Of a stretch of DNA of 64,000 nt, positions 10,256-21,557 are shown in pieces. Every line of letters starts with the position of its first letter. Positions within the stretch are counted from its first letter, which is position 1. The translations under genes were made by a program, and so were the position numbers. The notes under the pieces were generated by a model, which worked only from the letters and a program-made list of their open reading frames with translations, did no database searches and was not told the DNA's origin. This DNA comes from Thamnidium elegans (lineage: Eukaryota; Mucoromycota; Mucoromycetes; Mucorales; Mucoraceae). The stretch is from contig JAIXMG010000016.1 in assembly GCA_025201345.1 (NCBI GenBank), positions 124,001 to 188,000 of the forward strand. Direction: 5' to 3'.

Positions 10256-11724
10256 ATACAATAAAAACACCTTGGTTCAAACACTGTAAAAATTACCTTT
10301 TTTTTTTAAAAAAGAAATGTCCTGGATGTTCATATAAAAACAAGTGTTTTGAAAAGAATAATAGATGGGCAATGCTGGATTATAATATTTTACATAGTTC
10401 TTGAATTTTTCCAATTTATTATACAAAAAAAATATGCTGTGTATCGTTTTCTGCAAGAGCTTAAACGTTAGGACCATTTTAATTATTTCTAGCAAATAGA
10501 ATAGTACAGAGCTATGTTTTAAAATGACACATAAAAATACATTTAAAAACTACTCTCTATCATATATAGAACTAAAAGTATCTTTGTGCTGATGTTGTTT
10601 GACTTAAACTGTACCCCTTTTCAATCTTTTATCATTTAGCAACCCTCCTTATTTTAATTACTTTTCCTAGTTAATTTTCTAAATATTCACTGTTCATTAT
10701 CCTCTCCCTATCAGTTTGATTATTATCCTTTTGTTTATGATTTATAATACACATTTGAAGACTAGACACTTTCATACATTTTCTTCGTGACTTAAATAAA
10801 CACACTTATAAGCTTATTCCCGGGTCGATTCAAGGTACGTAATATGAATTGAGAAAAAAAAAAGGAATGCTTACTACTGTCTATTGAGGATTTATTCGCC
10901 TTGATTGGATCATACAGACGCAAAAAAAAAAAAGTTTCACTTTGCCTCGGTGCTTTTATTTTATTTTATTTTTATTTTAGCTACTAATATATTTTGTAGT
11001 TGCATAAATATATATATATTACTTGGCGAGTTTTTTTTTTTTTAACTGTCCAAACACCAAAAGTATCACGGGGTATCATATTTTCTATGGCGTGCGTAGG
11101 CTACGTTATAGGACGATCTTACCAATGACAAAAGGGTATATACCCGAATAAAAAACTTGTTTAAAAAAAACACAATAACAAAAAAAAAAAAAAAAAAACT
11201 TGTTCCGCCAATTCGGAAAGTGCCTAAATAATCAAATTTTCCGTTCGTCACGGAGTACTACATCCATTGCACCGTACCAATACACTGGTTGAGTTCATGC
11301 AACCTTACTTACGCTATAAAAAAAAATTGCCATTGACATGGAGTTACAAAACTGTCAGGACTACTAATTTATATACGCGTATATATATCCAGTCTATGTA
11401 TTTGTTTAGTACAAAAAAAAAATCTCTACAAATATATTTGTAAAGACTTAGCCCATAAGGCTTATGAAAAGAGCATGTATTTGTAAAGACTTTGCCCATA
11501 AGGCTTATGAAAAGGGCGCTTGTTTATTTATTTTTTTGTGGGAGCTGTAATTTTTTTTTTGTTTGGCTGAGCCTGCCAAACGACACACATATGTACCTTG
11601 TGGCTTTTTGTTTCTCTTGCTCCAACAACAGTAAAGTATAAAACCAGACTTACCTTCCCTCTTTTTTTTTTCTTTTGTCAACTTTTGATAATCTCACACT
11701 AAAAAAAAAAGTCTAAAAAAAAAA
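10256..11724. other. AT-rich gene-free stretch before the six-cysteine genes
   Basis: About 1.5 kb without a supportable gene. It holds A/T homopolymers and a 43-nt tandem duplication (annotated separately). The last ~100 nt before 11725 contain TATAAAAC at about 11637-11644 and a pyrimidine-rich leader, which could serve as the promoter of the next gene. Nothing else was recognised. Confidence 0.35.
11435..11520. repeat. Tandem duplication of a 43-nt unit
   Basis: Two adjacent copies, 11435-11477 and 11478-11520. Each begins TATTTGTAAAGACTT and contains GCCCATAAGGCTTATGAAAA, with only a few differences. It lies about 200 nt upstream of the first six-cysteine gene, so it could be a duplicated promoter segment, but no known motif was recognised. 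Confidence 0.75.
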
Positions 11725-12144
11725 ATGTCTGCTCTTAACTTGACTGAAATCGTTTATAGTGCCAGTATCTATAACTGTACCGCTTACGCAGCAGAGGTAT
11801 CTCAAGGAACGATATACGTCGGTGCCTCTTGTATTGCTAATGACGCCACTGACGCTTCTCAAATCCTGTGCCCGACCGATGAAGAAGTCAGTATTCCTTA
11901 TGAGTCTGACTGTGATTCTCTTGTTTCTACCTTTGTTCAGTGGGACCCTAAGGACTATGTATGCGCTATTACCTGTGTCGAGCATGCCCCTACTGCTCCC
12001 GCTAGCGAACTTGCAGCTCGCGGACTTCCCTACGACGAATTGAGTGCCATTGCTAATCCCGCTACCACTCTTCATCCTACAAACTTTTTAGTTTCTTTTG
12101 CTGCCTTGTTCTTTGTTATGCTCGTATTCTTCAAGCGCATGTAA
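11725..12144 (+). CDS. Small six-cysteine protein with C-terminal membrane segment (copy 1)
   Basis: An intronless 139-residue protein. Six cysteines at 18, 36, 49, 63, 80 and 84 give C-x17-C-x12-C-x13-C-x16-C-x3-C. The C-terminus is one hydrophobic helix (FLVSFAALFFVMLVFF) ending KRM. There is no clear N-terminal signal peptide, although the cysteine-rich part looks like an extracellular disulphide domain. It could be tail-anchored, or an upstream signal-peptide exon may have been missed. A close paralogue follows at 12670. Codon use is GC-richer than the surroundings, suggesting good expression. I do not recognise the family. Confidence 0.72.
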   Translation: MSALNLTEIVYSASIYNCTAYAAEVSQGTIYVGASCIANDATDASQILCPTDEEVSIPYESDCDSLVSTFVQWDPKDYVCAITCVEHAPTAPASELAARGLPYDELSAIANPATTLHPTNFLVSFAALFFVMLVFFKRM

Positions 12145-12669
12145 TTTTTTTTTTCTTTTTGTAAAAACACACATACCCTCCCCATTTCAATAAAAAAAAT
12201 ATTCAATTATTTTGTAAATATAAATTCGATTTTTTTTTTTTTTTTTTTTTTTTTACGTTGCATGAGTGATCTATTACGCCATACGCTTTTCAGGGGGTTT
12301 ATTGTATGCTTCCAAGTTGGCCATACAATGAAAGTAACACACAGATCGTGTATTTTTCTGGCGTACATTTACCAAAAAAAAAAAAGAGAGAGAGAGAGAG
12401 AAAAAAACAATGGGCGCTGCTAAAAAGAAGGGGATAAAAAAAAAAAAGCAAACAAATGACCTGAGATCAGATGCTTTTAACAAGTACACACACAAAAAGC
12501 CCTTTTTTTTTTTCTTCTCAGTACCTTTATAAAGAAATAAACTATTCTCAATACATGATAGCTCTTGTGGCTCATCTAACAAGAAAAAAAAAAAAGTATT
12601 TAAAAGGGTAAAATACACTATAAAAAAAAATCCTTTATTTTTTTTTTTTAAAAAAAAAGGGGGGGAAAC
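12145..12669. other. Spacer between the tandem six-cysteine genes
   Basis: A 525-nt spacer rich in homopolymers (T tract near 12231-12254, poly-A and GA tracts near 12376-12407). Apparent reading frames through it on the minus strand are runs of Phe/Lys from homopolymers. No gene was seen. Confidence 0.4.
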
Positions 12670-13149
12670 ATGTCTCTCAACTTGACTCAAATTACTCTGG
12701 AATCGGTTAATACCTGCGTAGTCAATACAGTTTCCACTAGCGCGGGTACTTTATCTTACGCTACTGCTTGCATTGGTATCGACGCCGTCAACGCTTCTAG
12801 TGTTCAATGTTACAGTATTTCAGCAGCTATAGATTCTACGTGTGATTCAATCTTACACGCTGGTATCAATGCAAACGCAGAATTTGAGTGCTCTAACACC
12901 TGTCAAGTCTTGCTTCCCGCTACGCATTTGGCAAGTTCTTCCGTGGCCGCTGAAACAAGCGTGTCTGCTACTTTTTCCGACCCAGTTGAGACGAGTAGTG
13001 ATGCTCCTCATCCAGGGTTTTCTACTAACCCGCCTTTTAATATTGCAACTTATACACTTGTGTCTCCCAATACTGCGACAAACTTATATCCTAGTTTTGT
13101 TATTACTTTTATTGCATTATTTTTTATTTTATTCATTGTTAAAAAATAA
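12670..13149 (+). CDS. Small six-cysteine protein with C-terminal membrane segment (copy 2)
   Basis: A 159-residue intronless paralogue of the gene at 11725. Both begin MS-x-LNLT-x-I. Cysteines at 16, 34, 47, 58, 74 and 78 give C-x17-C-x12-C-x10-C-x15-C-x3-C, almost the same spacing as copy 1. A Ser/Thr/Pro-rich stalk (about residues 85-135) is inserted before a C-terminal hydrophobic helix ending in KK. The stalk suggests O-glycosylation if the protein is exposed outside the cell; the cytosolic KK end would fit a single-span membrane protein. No N-terminal signal peptide is evident. Family unknown. Confidence 0.72.
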   Translation: MSLNLTQITLESVNTCVVNTVSTSAGTLSYATACIGIDAVNASSVQCYSISAAIDSTCDSILHAGINANAEFECSNTCQVLLPATHLASSSVAAETSVSATFSDPVETSSDAPHPGFSTNPPFNIATYTLVSPNTATNLYPSFVITFIALFFILFIVKK

Positions 13150-13201
13150 TATTCCCGCAACCACTCCCTTTTTTTTTTATATAAGGGGGAAATGGTATCT
13201 A

Positions 13202-14675
13202 TCATGATTTTATTAAATTTTTTGTATCAATCCCGTATGCAAAATCCATGATTAAAATTTTTTGGTCTTGACTTGTACTATTATAGAATATAAGTAAAAA
13301 AAAAAACAAGACATATAAGAGATATACCTTATAATTTTAGTTTCGTCAAACATGACATCGAATACCCAGCTTGTATGACACTTCGAAAACGTCTTTATGC
13401 ATTCGCCTGTATGAATGTTCCAAACACGTATGCTTTGGTCATAACTTCCACTTACAATCTTGTCTTTATCAAAATGCAAGGACCTTACCAGCCCAGTATG
13501 CCCTACAATAAAAATAAATAAAACAAGACTGCGAAATAAAAAATGAATTATTTATTTTTACCTTCACAAGTTAATATACATTCTCCAGTATCTAAAATAA
13601 ACAATGAATTAAATGATACATAATATATATATATAAAACAAATTTTACCTGCATTCCAAACTTTAATTTTATTATCATTACTTCCACTTACAATCTTTTT
13701 ACCATCAAACCGTATACACGCCAAGCCATAGGCATGACCCAAGAAATCACGCAGACAAGCTCCAGTCTCAATATCCCACAGCTTTATAAACGTGTCACCG
13801 GACGCCGAGACTAATTGTTGATCAATGAGCTGTATTGCATTGACAGGCCCTCGATGCCCCACCAGCACTTTGATCAATTGGCCTTTGCTGCGATCCCATA
13901 TCCGAATCGTCGCATCCTTTGAACAGCTTATAATTAATTTATCATTAAAGCAGACATCCAGTACGCCAGATGTATGACCTCTTAAGCAATACAAAATAGT
14001 AAACGTCTTTAAGGACCACACTAATAACGTATGGTCGGAAGAACCGCTCACTAAAATCGACTGATCGTATTGCAAACACAGCACACTGGCATCATGACCG
14101 CTGAGTGTTCTAATACACTTATTGGTATTTGGGTTCCAGAATTTAATAGTGCGGTCTCTACTTCCAGTCACAATTTTGGTTGTATCGAATTGAACGCAGT
14201 AGATGCTATCCGAATGCCCAATAATCGTTTGCAGTTGAATGGGTGTACCGTTCTTCCACCGCTGCAATAACTGCGCTTTGCGTCGATACAAAGACTTGTA
14301 ATCGAGATTTAAAGTAGAATGATAGATATCGCCTAGATTATTCAAATAAAGCTGCTTCCAAACAATGTTGTCTCTGCACAGCACGTTCCAGTACTTTGAT
14401 ACCTGATGGCAAGTCAATAGGCTTTGTTGATCGCAGAGCGATAGAATAGCACAACCCAGCTCAACAGGCAGACAGTACAAGAAATCTTTTAAAATCCCGT
14501 TTTCAATGTTACCTATTTTATGCTCTGAACTTGAATTTAAAGAAGGACAAGAACTGTTGCTCTTTTGTTGTTGAAAGCCTTCGTCGATTCTGGAATCTTG
14601 TATAATCGTGACCGATGGACGACTCTTTTTTTTAAAATATCCCAATAGTTTAAACTTTATTTCGTTAGACTTCAT
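13202..14675 (-). CDS. F-box/WD40-repeat protein
   Basis: Exons 13650ish-14675 (first exon ends 13649), 13562-13591, 13328-13502 and 13202-13277; about 435 residues. An F-box lies near residues 64-105 (LPVELGCAILSLCDQQSLLTCH then VSKYWNVLC). Seven WD40 blades follow, most starting GH and ending in an IKxWx motif. Such proteins are substrate receptors of SCF ubiquitin ligases (Cdc4/Met30/FBXW type). A 30-nt exon encodes DTGECILTCE, part of blade 5. I place the start at the ATG at 14675; an in-frame ATG at 14738 would add 21 mostly Phe/Leu residues that look like homopolymer translation. The substrate is unknown. Confidence 0.88.
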
Positions 14676-14858
14676 GAGCTTTTTATTATATATAAAGTGA
14701 AAGAAAAAGGGAAAAAAAAGAAGAAAAAAGAGAATCATTGAAATATGGGGGAGAAAGAGGGGGAGGGGGGGGGGGGAGAGGAAGGGAAAAAAAAAACCAA
14801 GGGGATGTACTCCCCTTTAATATATGTATTTATACACCCTCCAATAAAGGGGAGGGCA

Positions 14859-14863
<5 letters not shown>

Positions 14864-14901
<38 letters not shown>
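14864..14901. repeat. 38-nt poly-T tract with nearby G tract
   Basis: An uninterrupted run of 38 T lies at 14864-14901. A G-rich stretch with an 11-G run lies at about 14747-14779. They sit in the 285-nt spacer between the start of the F-box gene and the 3' end of the BET gene, both on the minus strand. Lengths of such runs are unreliable in assemblies. Confidence 0.8.
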
Positions 14902-14902
<1 letters not shown>

Positions 14903-14960
14903 GTATGATACAATAGTAATAATAGTAGTTGTTGGATTTTTATTATTATTATATTTTTTT

Positions 14961-15495
14961 TTAGTCAGAGTCAGAGTCAGAATCAGAAGAGCCTGAATCA
15001 TCATCTTCACTAGAAGAAGAGTCAGAAGAGTCTAAGCAAAAAAAAAAAGGTCAGAAATTGGTTGAAAAGTGAATTAACAACAACTTTACCATCAGCTACT
15101 TTTTTATCGGTATTTTTGTCGGAATAATCAAGCTTTTGTTTCTTTCCATTGTTATGCTTTTTTGGATTATTAGGGTGAATAGCGTTATATAATTGATGTA
15201 GTGTTAAATTATCTAATGAATCAATATCCAATTCAATTTCTTTTTGATCATTCTACAGTGTGAAATAAGTTAATGAAAGTCTTTTTCTTTTTATATATAT
15301 ACTTACAATACCCAAGTCTGGCATGGAATTTTTAATAATTTCAACAACAGCAGTAAGACGATTATTATCTAATTCATTTATCTCATGACTTAGAGCCTTC
15401 TTTTCATCAAATGTAAACTCATGTAATATTGGTTGATGATTATTATTATTACTATTGGTTCTCTTCTTTACAAAAGACGACTTTTGTTGTGGTGC

Positions 15496-15532
<37 letters not shown>

Positions 15533-16716
15533 TGTTTTGAACGTACAGGAAGTTTCTTTGTTGTTGGTTTTTTAGTTTTCATGGATTGAATTTGTTTTGA
15601 AATGCTTTTAATAGTACGTTCAAGTTGAGCGATTTCTTCATCAACATTTTCCTGTACTTCAACAACCTCACTACTTAATTTTGTCTTGGATTGATTCTTT
15701 TGTACTTTTTTTTTTTTTTTTTATAGCCAAATGTGGTCTAAGAGCCCATTTATCAAGAAATACACTTTCCATTTCCTTGGCCATACTATAAATTGGTAAA
15801 GAAGGAGGATTATATAAAAAGCAATTATTAAACATGAGCGAGATATCTTGTTGAAATTGATCTGGACTGTCATATTCATCGTTTAATAGTTTATTTTCGA
15901 TACTAGACATATCCATTGGTTGTTTAACAATAGTTGTATAATCAGGTAAGTTCAACGCAATAGGATCGACTGGTGTCATAAATGCATACATTTGATTACG
16001 GTACTTGTTTTTTTTTAATTCTCGCAGTACTTGTAAACAATACTTCATTTCACCTTTATTTGTTAAAGAGAGCTTGGTTTGGTTTGTATAAGTCTCTGGA
16101 TAATCTTTGGATGGACAATGAATTTCTCTCTTTGGTCTACCTAAATCTTCTGAACACAAATCAACCGGTTGAGGTGAATTGTGATGAGAAACTGGTGGTG
16201 AAGCTTCTTTATCGCTCATTGGCATTTGACGTAACCCTTTTTCAAAAGCAGATTCAACATTTTGACATAATACTGATATCATTGCTTCAGGTCCATTGTA
16301 TTTAAAGCAATTACTAAATATTAACCTTACATCAGACACAAACTCTTCAACACTTCCATACTGAAATGAATTTAACTTGGAATCTACTAACAACAAATCC
16401 ATGGGTTTCGTTACAATATTTGGATAGTCTGGTACATTCAATTTTAAGTAATCAACAGGCTTTAAAAAGGGTGAAGCATCTCTGTGTTTCTTCAAGTTAC
16501 GTATCATGGCTCCACAGTATTTATGTTGTTCACGGTTCATCTTTGTCTCTGCATGTTGCTGAGGTGGTGAAGGTAAAGTATTTAAATTACTACGCAAAAA
16601 AAAAAAAAAAAATTAGGGTTATTCTATTTTCGGTTAATGGTAAGAACGCGTGTCCCTTCTATTTTGAACACGCATTCTTTTTCCTTTTTTTTTTTTTTTT
16701 CCTTTTTTTTTTTCTT

Positions 16717-16785
<69 letters not shown>

Positions 16786-16821
16786 ATCTTACCTGTTATA
16801 ATATGTATTATTAGAAAGCAT
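14961..16821 (-). CDS. BET double-bromodomain protein (Bdf1/BRD4 type), with apparent frameshift
   Basis: Exons 16793-16821, 15307-16589, 15090-15252 and 14961-15031. The 29-nt first exon encodes MLSNNTYYN. Two bromodomains follow, each with a KPMD or QPMD helix and a YN asparagine (FKYNGP; FLYNPP). After them come a basic/coiled segment, a poly-Thr run, an ET domain (FDEKKALSHEINELDNNRL...) and a serine/aspartate SEED-like tail. BET proteins read acetylated histones and recruit transcription factors. The frame breaks at a 17-nt A run (15706-15722): one base fewer restores it, and summed exon length is one base over a multiple of three. An assembly error at the homopolymer is the simplest reason. 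Intron 1 contains a long CT repeat. Confidence 0.9.
16720..16783. repeat. (CT)n microsatellite inside BET intron 1
   Basis: A nearly pure CT/TC run of about 64 nt, following T-rich sequence. It lies between the donor at 16792 and the acceptor at 16590 of the BET gene and reads as GA repeats in the sense direction. Similar GA tracts occur in introns of CDK7 and GCN5 in this window. Confidence 0.85.
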
Positions 16822-17005
16822 GACCAAGATAAAAAGAAACTAGTATTATTAAAAAAAAAATTAAATATGAACGGAAATAATAACCATTTTTTATTTTTTT
16901 TTTACCTGAGATATAAAAAAAAGCCGGAAAAATTAAACACGCCCAAAAAAAAACACGACACGTATATATAAAGAATTTATATAAAAAAGGTTGGAATGAA
17001 AAAAG

Positions 17006-17037
<32 letters not shown>

Positions 17038-17101
17038 AAAATAGAGTTATGGGATTGGTTTAGGGAAAATAAGCCACTAGGAGTTTTATGACTCATTTTC
17101 C

Positions 17102-18221
17102 TCATTTTTTATATCTTCCAAACAATAGCGATTTGACAGAATTGGTTTTATGTTGATCTTCGCGTAATAACTTTGCTAAATCTGCAACAGGAATTGATTT
17201 CCAGGCTTCAAAGTGATTGATTTCGTTTTTAATACAAGAAGTGGTATACTAAGAAAACAAGTCAATACTCTTATTTATTATTATTACAAACTAGAGAATC
17301 TAACCTGTATATCGGACCATAATGGATGAGCCATATGTGTTTCTTGCTTTACTTTGTAATAAGCGTCTTGAATGAACTGAGCATCCTTTTTATAATGGTT
17401 TGATTCAACCAATAACAAAGCATTATTATCGTCATTGATTTCTATTTTTAATATTAAAAATCAGATGATATCTTTTTTTTGTTGTTGTTTGTTACCTTCT
17501 TTAATATCGTTTTGTTTTAATTGATTTCTTAAAGAGGCTATAGTTCCAGCTAAACGATTTAAAGTAGTTGATAAAGACTGTAATTTTTCTACGTGGGTTT
17601 CTTTTAATATTTTCAACTCAAGTTCGACTGATTCCTTCTCTTTTGAACATTTTTCTAAAAATATACCATTTTTCTAGTTTTTTCTAGTTTTTTTTTTTTT
17701 TTTTTTTTAATATGCAGCTGTTAAAAAATCATACCAACCAATAATATTAGCTTCAAATTCAGATTGTTCATTTGCCATTAAACGGTGTTCGTGTCTTGTG
17801 GTTTGTAATTCTTGGTTTGTTTGCGCCAATTGTTTCTACTATCCCTTTTAGTCTAGCAACAATAAATAACAACAAATTTCTTACTTTTAGTTCATTAATT
17901 GTTTCGTCCTTTTCTTTTATAAGATGCTCATTAATATCTTGATTAATTGATGTTGTCGTAGATACTGCTATACTCCCCCCAAAAAAAAAAAAAAAATTAG
18001 CTTAGGTAATAAAAAAAAAAATAAAAAAATAAAAATAGTTACAGTGATGATGATGAAATGAACTTGATGAACTACACACACAAAATAACTATAATTAGTC
18101 TAGTGTTACCTTATAAACCTCCCCCCTTTTATGTATGATACCTGTTATCCAACAGATTAAAGTTAATTTGCTTTCTCTTTACAGAAAAAGGTGTACTCTT
18201 TATCGATTGTTTCTTTGGCAT
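17102..18221 (-). CDS. Coiled-coil protein of unknown function
   Basis: Seven exons: 18142-18221, 18043-18071, 17885-17967, 17739-17835, 17496-17654, 17305-17441, 17102-17248; 243 residues. Phases agree at every junction, which supports the model. The N-terminus is basic and Ser/His-rich (MPKKQSIKSTPFSVKRK). Residues ~50-150 form a long predicted coiled coil (LIKEKDETINELKKQLAQ...). The C-terminal ~90 residues are helical with conserved-looking aromatics (HPLWSDIQ, HFEAWKSIP). The exon at 17739 ends in a GTTGGT donor, chosen because the neighbouring GTATGA donor would create a stop. I do not recognise the family; a cytoskeletal or kinetochore role is only a guess from shape. Confidence 0.7.
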
Positions 18222-18605
18222 TGTAAAAAGAAAGAAAGAAAGAGAAAAAAAATATCTTTTTTTTTTTTTTTTTTCATCAAAAGGAATGTTATATAAAAAA
18301 GACTGGAATTTTTTAGAAAAATGCCCCGAATTTTTCATTTTAAAATATCACACACATAACTAATAAGGTTTTTGATTAAGATGATTCCACTTTTTCTATT
18401 TCAAGTGCGCGCACTTGTTCGCAATCTGATTGGATACACTCCCAAAAGAAAAATAAGGTTTAGATCTTTTATCCGGGCATCATCATCATCTTATTTTATA
18501 AAGTTTTTCTACATTTGAATACTTTGTGTAATCAAATTATATAAACAAAATATAAAACATACCCTTCATTAACTATTTCAGCCCTTGTACATCACTTACC
18601 AATCT

Positions 18606-18639
<34 letters not shown>

Positions 18640-19375
18640 CCTTTTTTTTTTAAAAAAAAAATATAATAGCCAGAATCAAATAAAAAAAATATATACAAAA
18701 TGTAACCTAATTTCTGGTCATCCAATTACGTTTCACCTAATCAAATGTCGAAACCGGCCCGAAAACGAAGATAGACACGCACACACACACAAAAATTGAA
18801 CTAAAATGAGCCATTTAATTGGGCACTGTAAAAAAAAAAAAAAAGCTATGTTACTATACGCTCGAGTAAAATGAAAGACCTTCAATTTCCGTCCATCGTC
18901 CAGACTACCCGTCGTCTAGGTTACCGAGGTGACTCAGCGGCGTAGATTTTCTGATGTACACACAATACTGGCTTTTTATTTCAAGCTTCTGATTTGCATA
19001 TTCAACGTGTTCTTGGACCCAATCTTCTCCTCTGCGCACACAGGCGTGAGAGAATGAGGCTAGCCCGCCAAATTTGCGTTACATCTCCTATACCAGCTAA
19101 AAAAAAAAAAAAAAAAAAAAAAACTTGATACTTTTAGTCTACTGTTAAATCAATACTTGAAAGTAAATAGCATAAGATACTGAAACAGACAAATACAAGA
19201 AGAAACGGGTTAACCTTTTAAAGCTGATTGAACGGGAAAATTTGATTAATCAGGCTAATTTAATTAAAGGGTTTACAAGCAGTGTAACTTACAGGATCAA
19301 TTTAATATAGATAATTATTATTGAATTAACCAAAGCCCTTTCTTGATTACTTTGACACGTACTCAGCATGAAAGA

Positions 19376-19408
<33 letters not shown>

Positions 19409-19684
19409 ATGGCAAACTTCACGTCTTTCTTACACAAAAAATACCATTTCACCGTGTACAATGACCGGAAAAGAATCTGTTTACTTTTTTTTTTTCGATT
19501 CAATTGAGATTTATATATCTTTTTACCATAGTTACATTCTGCCATACAGCTCATACTCTTTTGACCCCTGATTTCGGGTCAGGCTGCTATAGCAAATATA
19601 TATATATACACAGCAGCGGTATTATTCCGTCTTTTTTTTTTTTTTTTTAGCATTTCCCGGGGTTCATGGCCTGCGCAACAAGCC

Positions 19685-19721
<37 letters not shown>

Positions 19722-20272
19722 CCCTGAGTATACTTGCTTCCTTGTATTCAGAGAGCGGTATCATTTTTTTTAACACGTAAAAAAGATGTGTATATGCAAA
19801 TGCGACATTATTTTCCTAAAGCGTTCAAAGTACGACAATAATAGATCTGAGTTCTTGGGAGCGCGGGGTACGGGTATTGGAGTTACACCCCCCATTTTAA
19901 TACGGGGCGTTTTCATCGAAATCACCGGGGAAAAAAAAAAAAAAAAAAAAATTATTAATTATTTATTGTGTAATGTGTCTAAAATTACCAATTAAAAAAA
20001 ACATCTCGAAACAAACAGAAAATAGAACTTTATTGAAATAGGTACAATCAAAAAAACCAGTTTTTTGACCGTATATTTTTTTTATTAATTTTTTTTTTTT
20101 AGTGTGAAGATGTGTACTTTGTAAATTATGGAACTGAAAAAAAAAAAAAAAAAAAATGTTTTTTTTTTTTTTGTATTGTAAAAGAAGAAAAAGGGAGGGT
20201 TATAAAAAAGATTTACAGTTTTTTTAGGAAAAGGGAGAGTGGTGAAAAAAGAAATAAAAAAAACCAGTGATT
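18222..20272. other. Gene-free 2 kb region
   Basis: No supportable gene. Several long A and T runs occur (18609-18637, 19099-19123, 19378-19407 and others). A GC-richer island at about 18880-18960 contains TGACTCA (18931-18937), the core of an AP-1/Gcn4-type site. A simple TA/CA tract lies near 19597-19613. Short frames here are homopolymer translations. It could hold long 5' or 3' leaders or a non-coding RNA, but nothing specific was seen. Confidence 0.35.
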
Positions 20273-20887
20273 TTACTCATTCATATTTGATTTGTTAGTT
20301 GACTTGGAGTCGTTACGAAGTCGAATTAATCTTTGACGTTCTCTTGTGCGCATTGCCTGTCTACGGTTTTGAAACCAGATTTGTACAGTTCTAGGACTCA
20401 TGCCTAACTGTCTACCTAATTCAGCTCTCATTTGAGTGGAAGGAAAGAAAGTACGATCAAAGACTCGATTTAAAACTTCTAGTTGCTTAGCATTAGCTCT
20501 TCTGCGTTTTGCTTTAATTGCTGCTGAAGATTCATCATCATCGTCTTCATCTTCTTCTTCTTCGTCATCATCTTCTTCATCAACAACATTTTGAATCGTA
20601 TTGATATCATCATGGTCCATTGAAATAGGAGTATGTGATCTGTGGTTTTTTACGTCGTCCCAGATGACTGATTCATTTTGTGATGGAAAAGGGTAACTTG
20701 TGAAAGAGGATATACTAGCAGGTGATGATGTTAAAGAAGGTGAAAGGGAAGGACTTTTTTGTTGATGATGATGGGTATTTAACAAATTACTTATATCAAG
20801 CACTGCTGGTCTTTTATAATTTTGTTGATGATGATGATGTTGTTGTTGTTGTTGTTTAAAATTTAACATGTTTGTGACCGAAAGCAT
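20273..20887 (-). CDS. Homeobox transcription factor
   Basis: A 204-residue single-exon protein. The N-terminus is rich in Gln and His; a Ser/Pro region and an acidic Asp/Glu run follow. A homeodomain occupies about residues 128-188: KRRRANAKQLEVLNRVF, FFPSTQMRAELGRQLGMS, then the recognition helix VQIWFQNRRQAMR. It has the standard 60-residue length, so it is not a TALE type. Fungal relatives include Yox1- and Pho2-like repressors/activators. The ATG at 20887 is the first in frame and is followed by low-complexity sequence. It is divergent from the HAUS1-like gene across about 670 nt. Confidence 0.9.
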   Translation of the reverse strand: MLSVTNMLNFKQQQQQHHHHQQNYKRPAVLDISNLLNTHHHQQKSPSLSPSLTSSPASISSFTSYPFPSQNESVIWDDVKNHRSHTPISMDHDDINTIQNVVDEEDDDEEEEDEDDDDESSAAIKAKRRRANAKQLEVLNRVFDRTFFPSTQMRAELGRQLGMSPRTVQIWFQNRRQAMRTRERQRLIRLRNDSKSTNKSNMNE

Positions 20888-20905
20888 TTAAATATATTAT
20901 TATGA

Positions 20906-20937
<32 letters not shown>

Positions 20938-21557
20938 GTTAAAATAGAAGGGTAAAAAAAAAAAAGAAGGGAAAAAAAAAGAGAGAAATAAAAAGAAATA
21001 AATGTTCTTTTTTATAATAATAAAAAAGAAAACAAACTAAGCCAAAAAGCCAAATCGCTCGAGCCAACTTTTTGGGACAACCATGTTAATTGGGTAATTT
21101 TTAATTCATTTAATTGTCCGATTGTTATATACACAGTGTTGTGATACAAAAAACGGGTCTTTTTCAATAAAATGAAAACGAAGTATAAAATAGGGTTGAG
21201 TTATTAAAAATAGATACTAAGTATATAATAAGGTTTCATCAAAATTCATAAAAGCGCGATACCCGCTTTTTTTTTTTAAAAAAAGAATAAAATAAAATAC
21301 CTTTCTAATCTTGACTTGACTTGTACAACATCACCCATTTTTAATGAATTTAATTCCACGTTGAAAAACATGAAAAAAGCTCACGCCACATTTTATCAAC
21401 CAATACAAAAACTTGATTATCAAATTATTCCCTCTCCTTTTACACGTTCTAACTTTTATATATACTTCAAACAGTCACACAAACTTCTAATGGATAATAA
21501 TTATTTTATAATTATTTATTTTATATACGGCTTTCTTTTTTAAAAAAAAAATTCAAG
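20888..21557. promoter_or_regulatory. Divergent promoter region, homeobox and HAUS1-like genes
   Basis: A 670-nt AT-rich gap with an ATT trinucleotide run at about 20903-20935, A/T homopolymers and one TTGGGACAACCA stretch near 21070. No operator or other element could be identified. A short frame at 21316-21543 has no coding features I can support. Confidence 0.35.

Noticed and set aside
10973..11060. Possible small gene in the gap before the six-cysteine genes
   Set aside because: Only homopolymer-driven frames with no start context, splice sites or similarity.
14676..14738. Upstream ATG extending the F-box protein by 21 residues
   Set aside because: The added residues are mostly Phe/Leu/Ile/Tyr and arise from T/A-rich sequence; a TATA-like stretch lies in this interval. 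The ATG at 14675 is more natural, though not proven.
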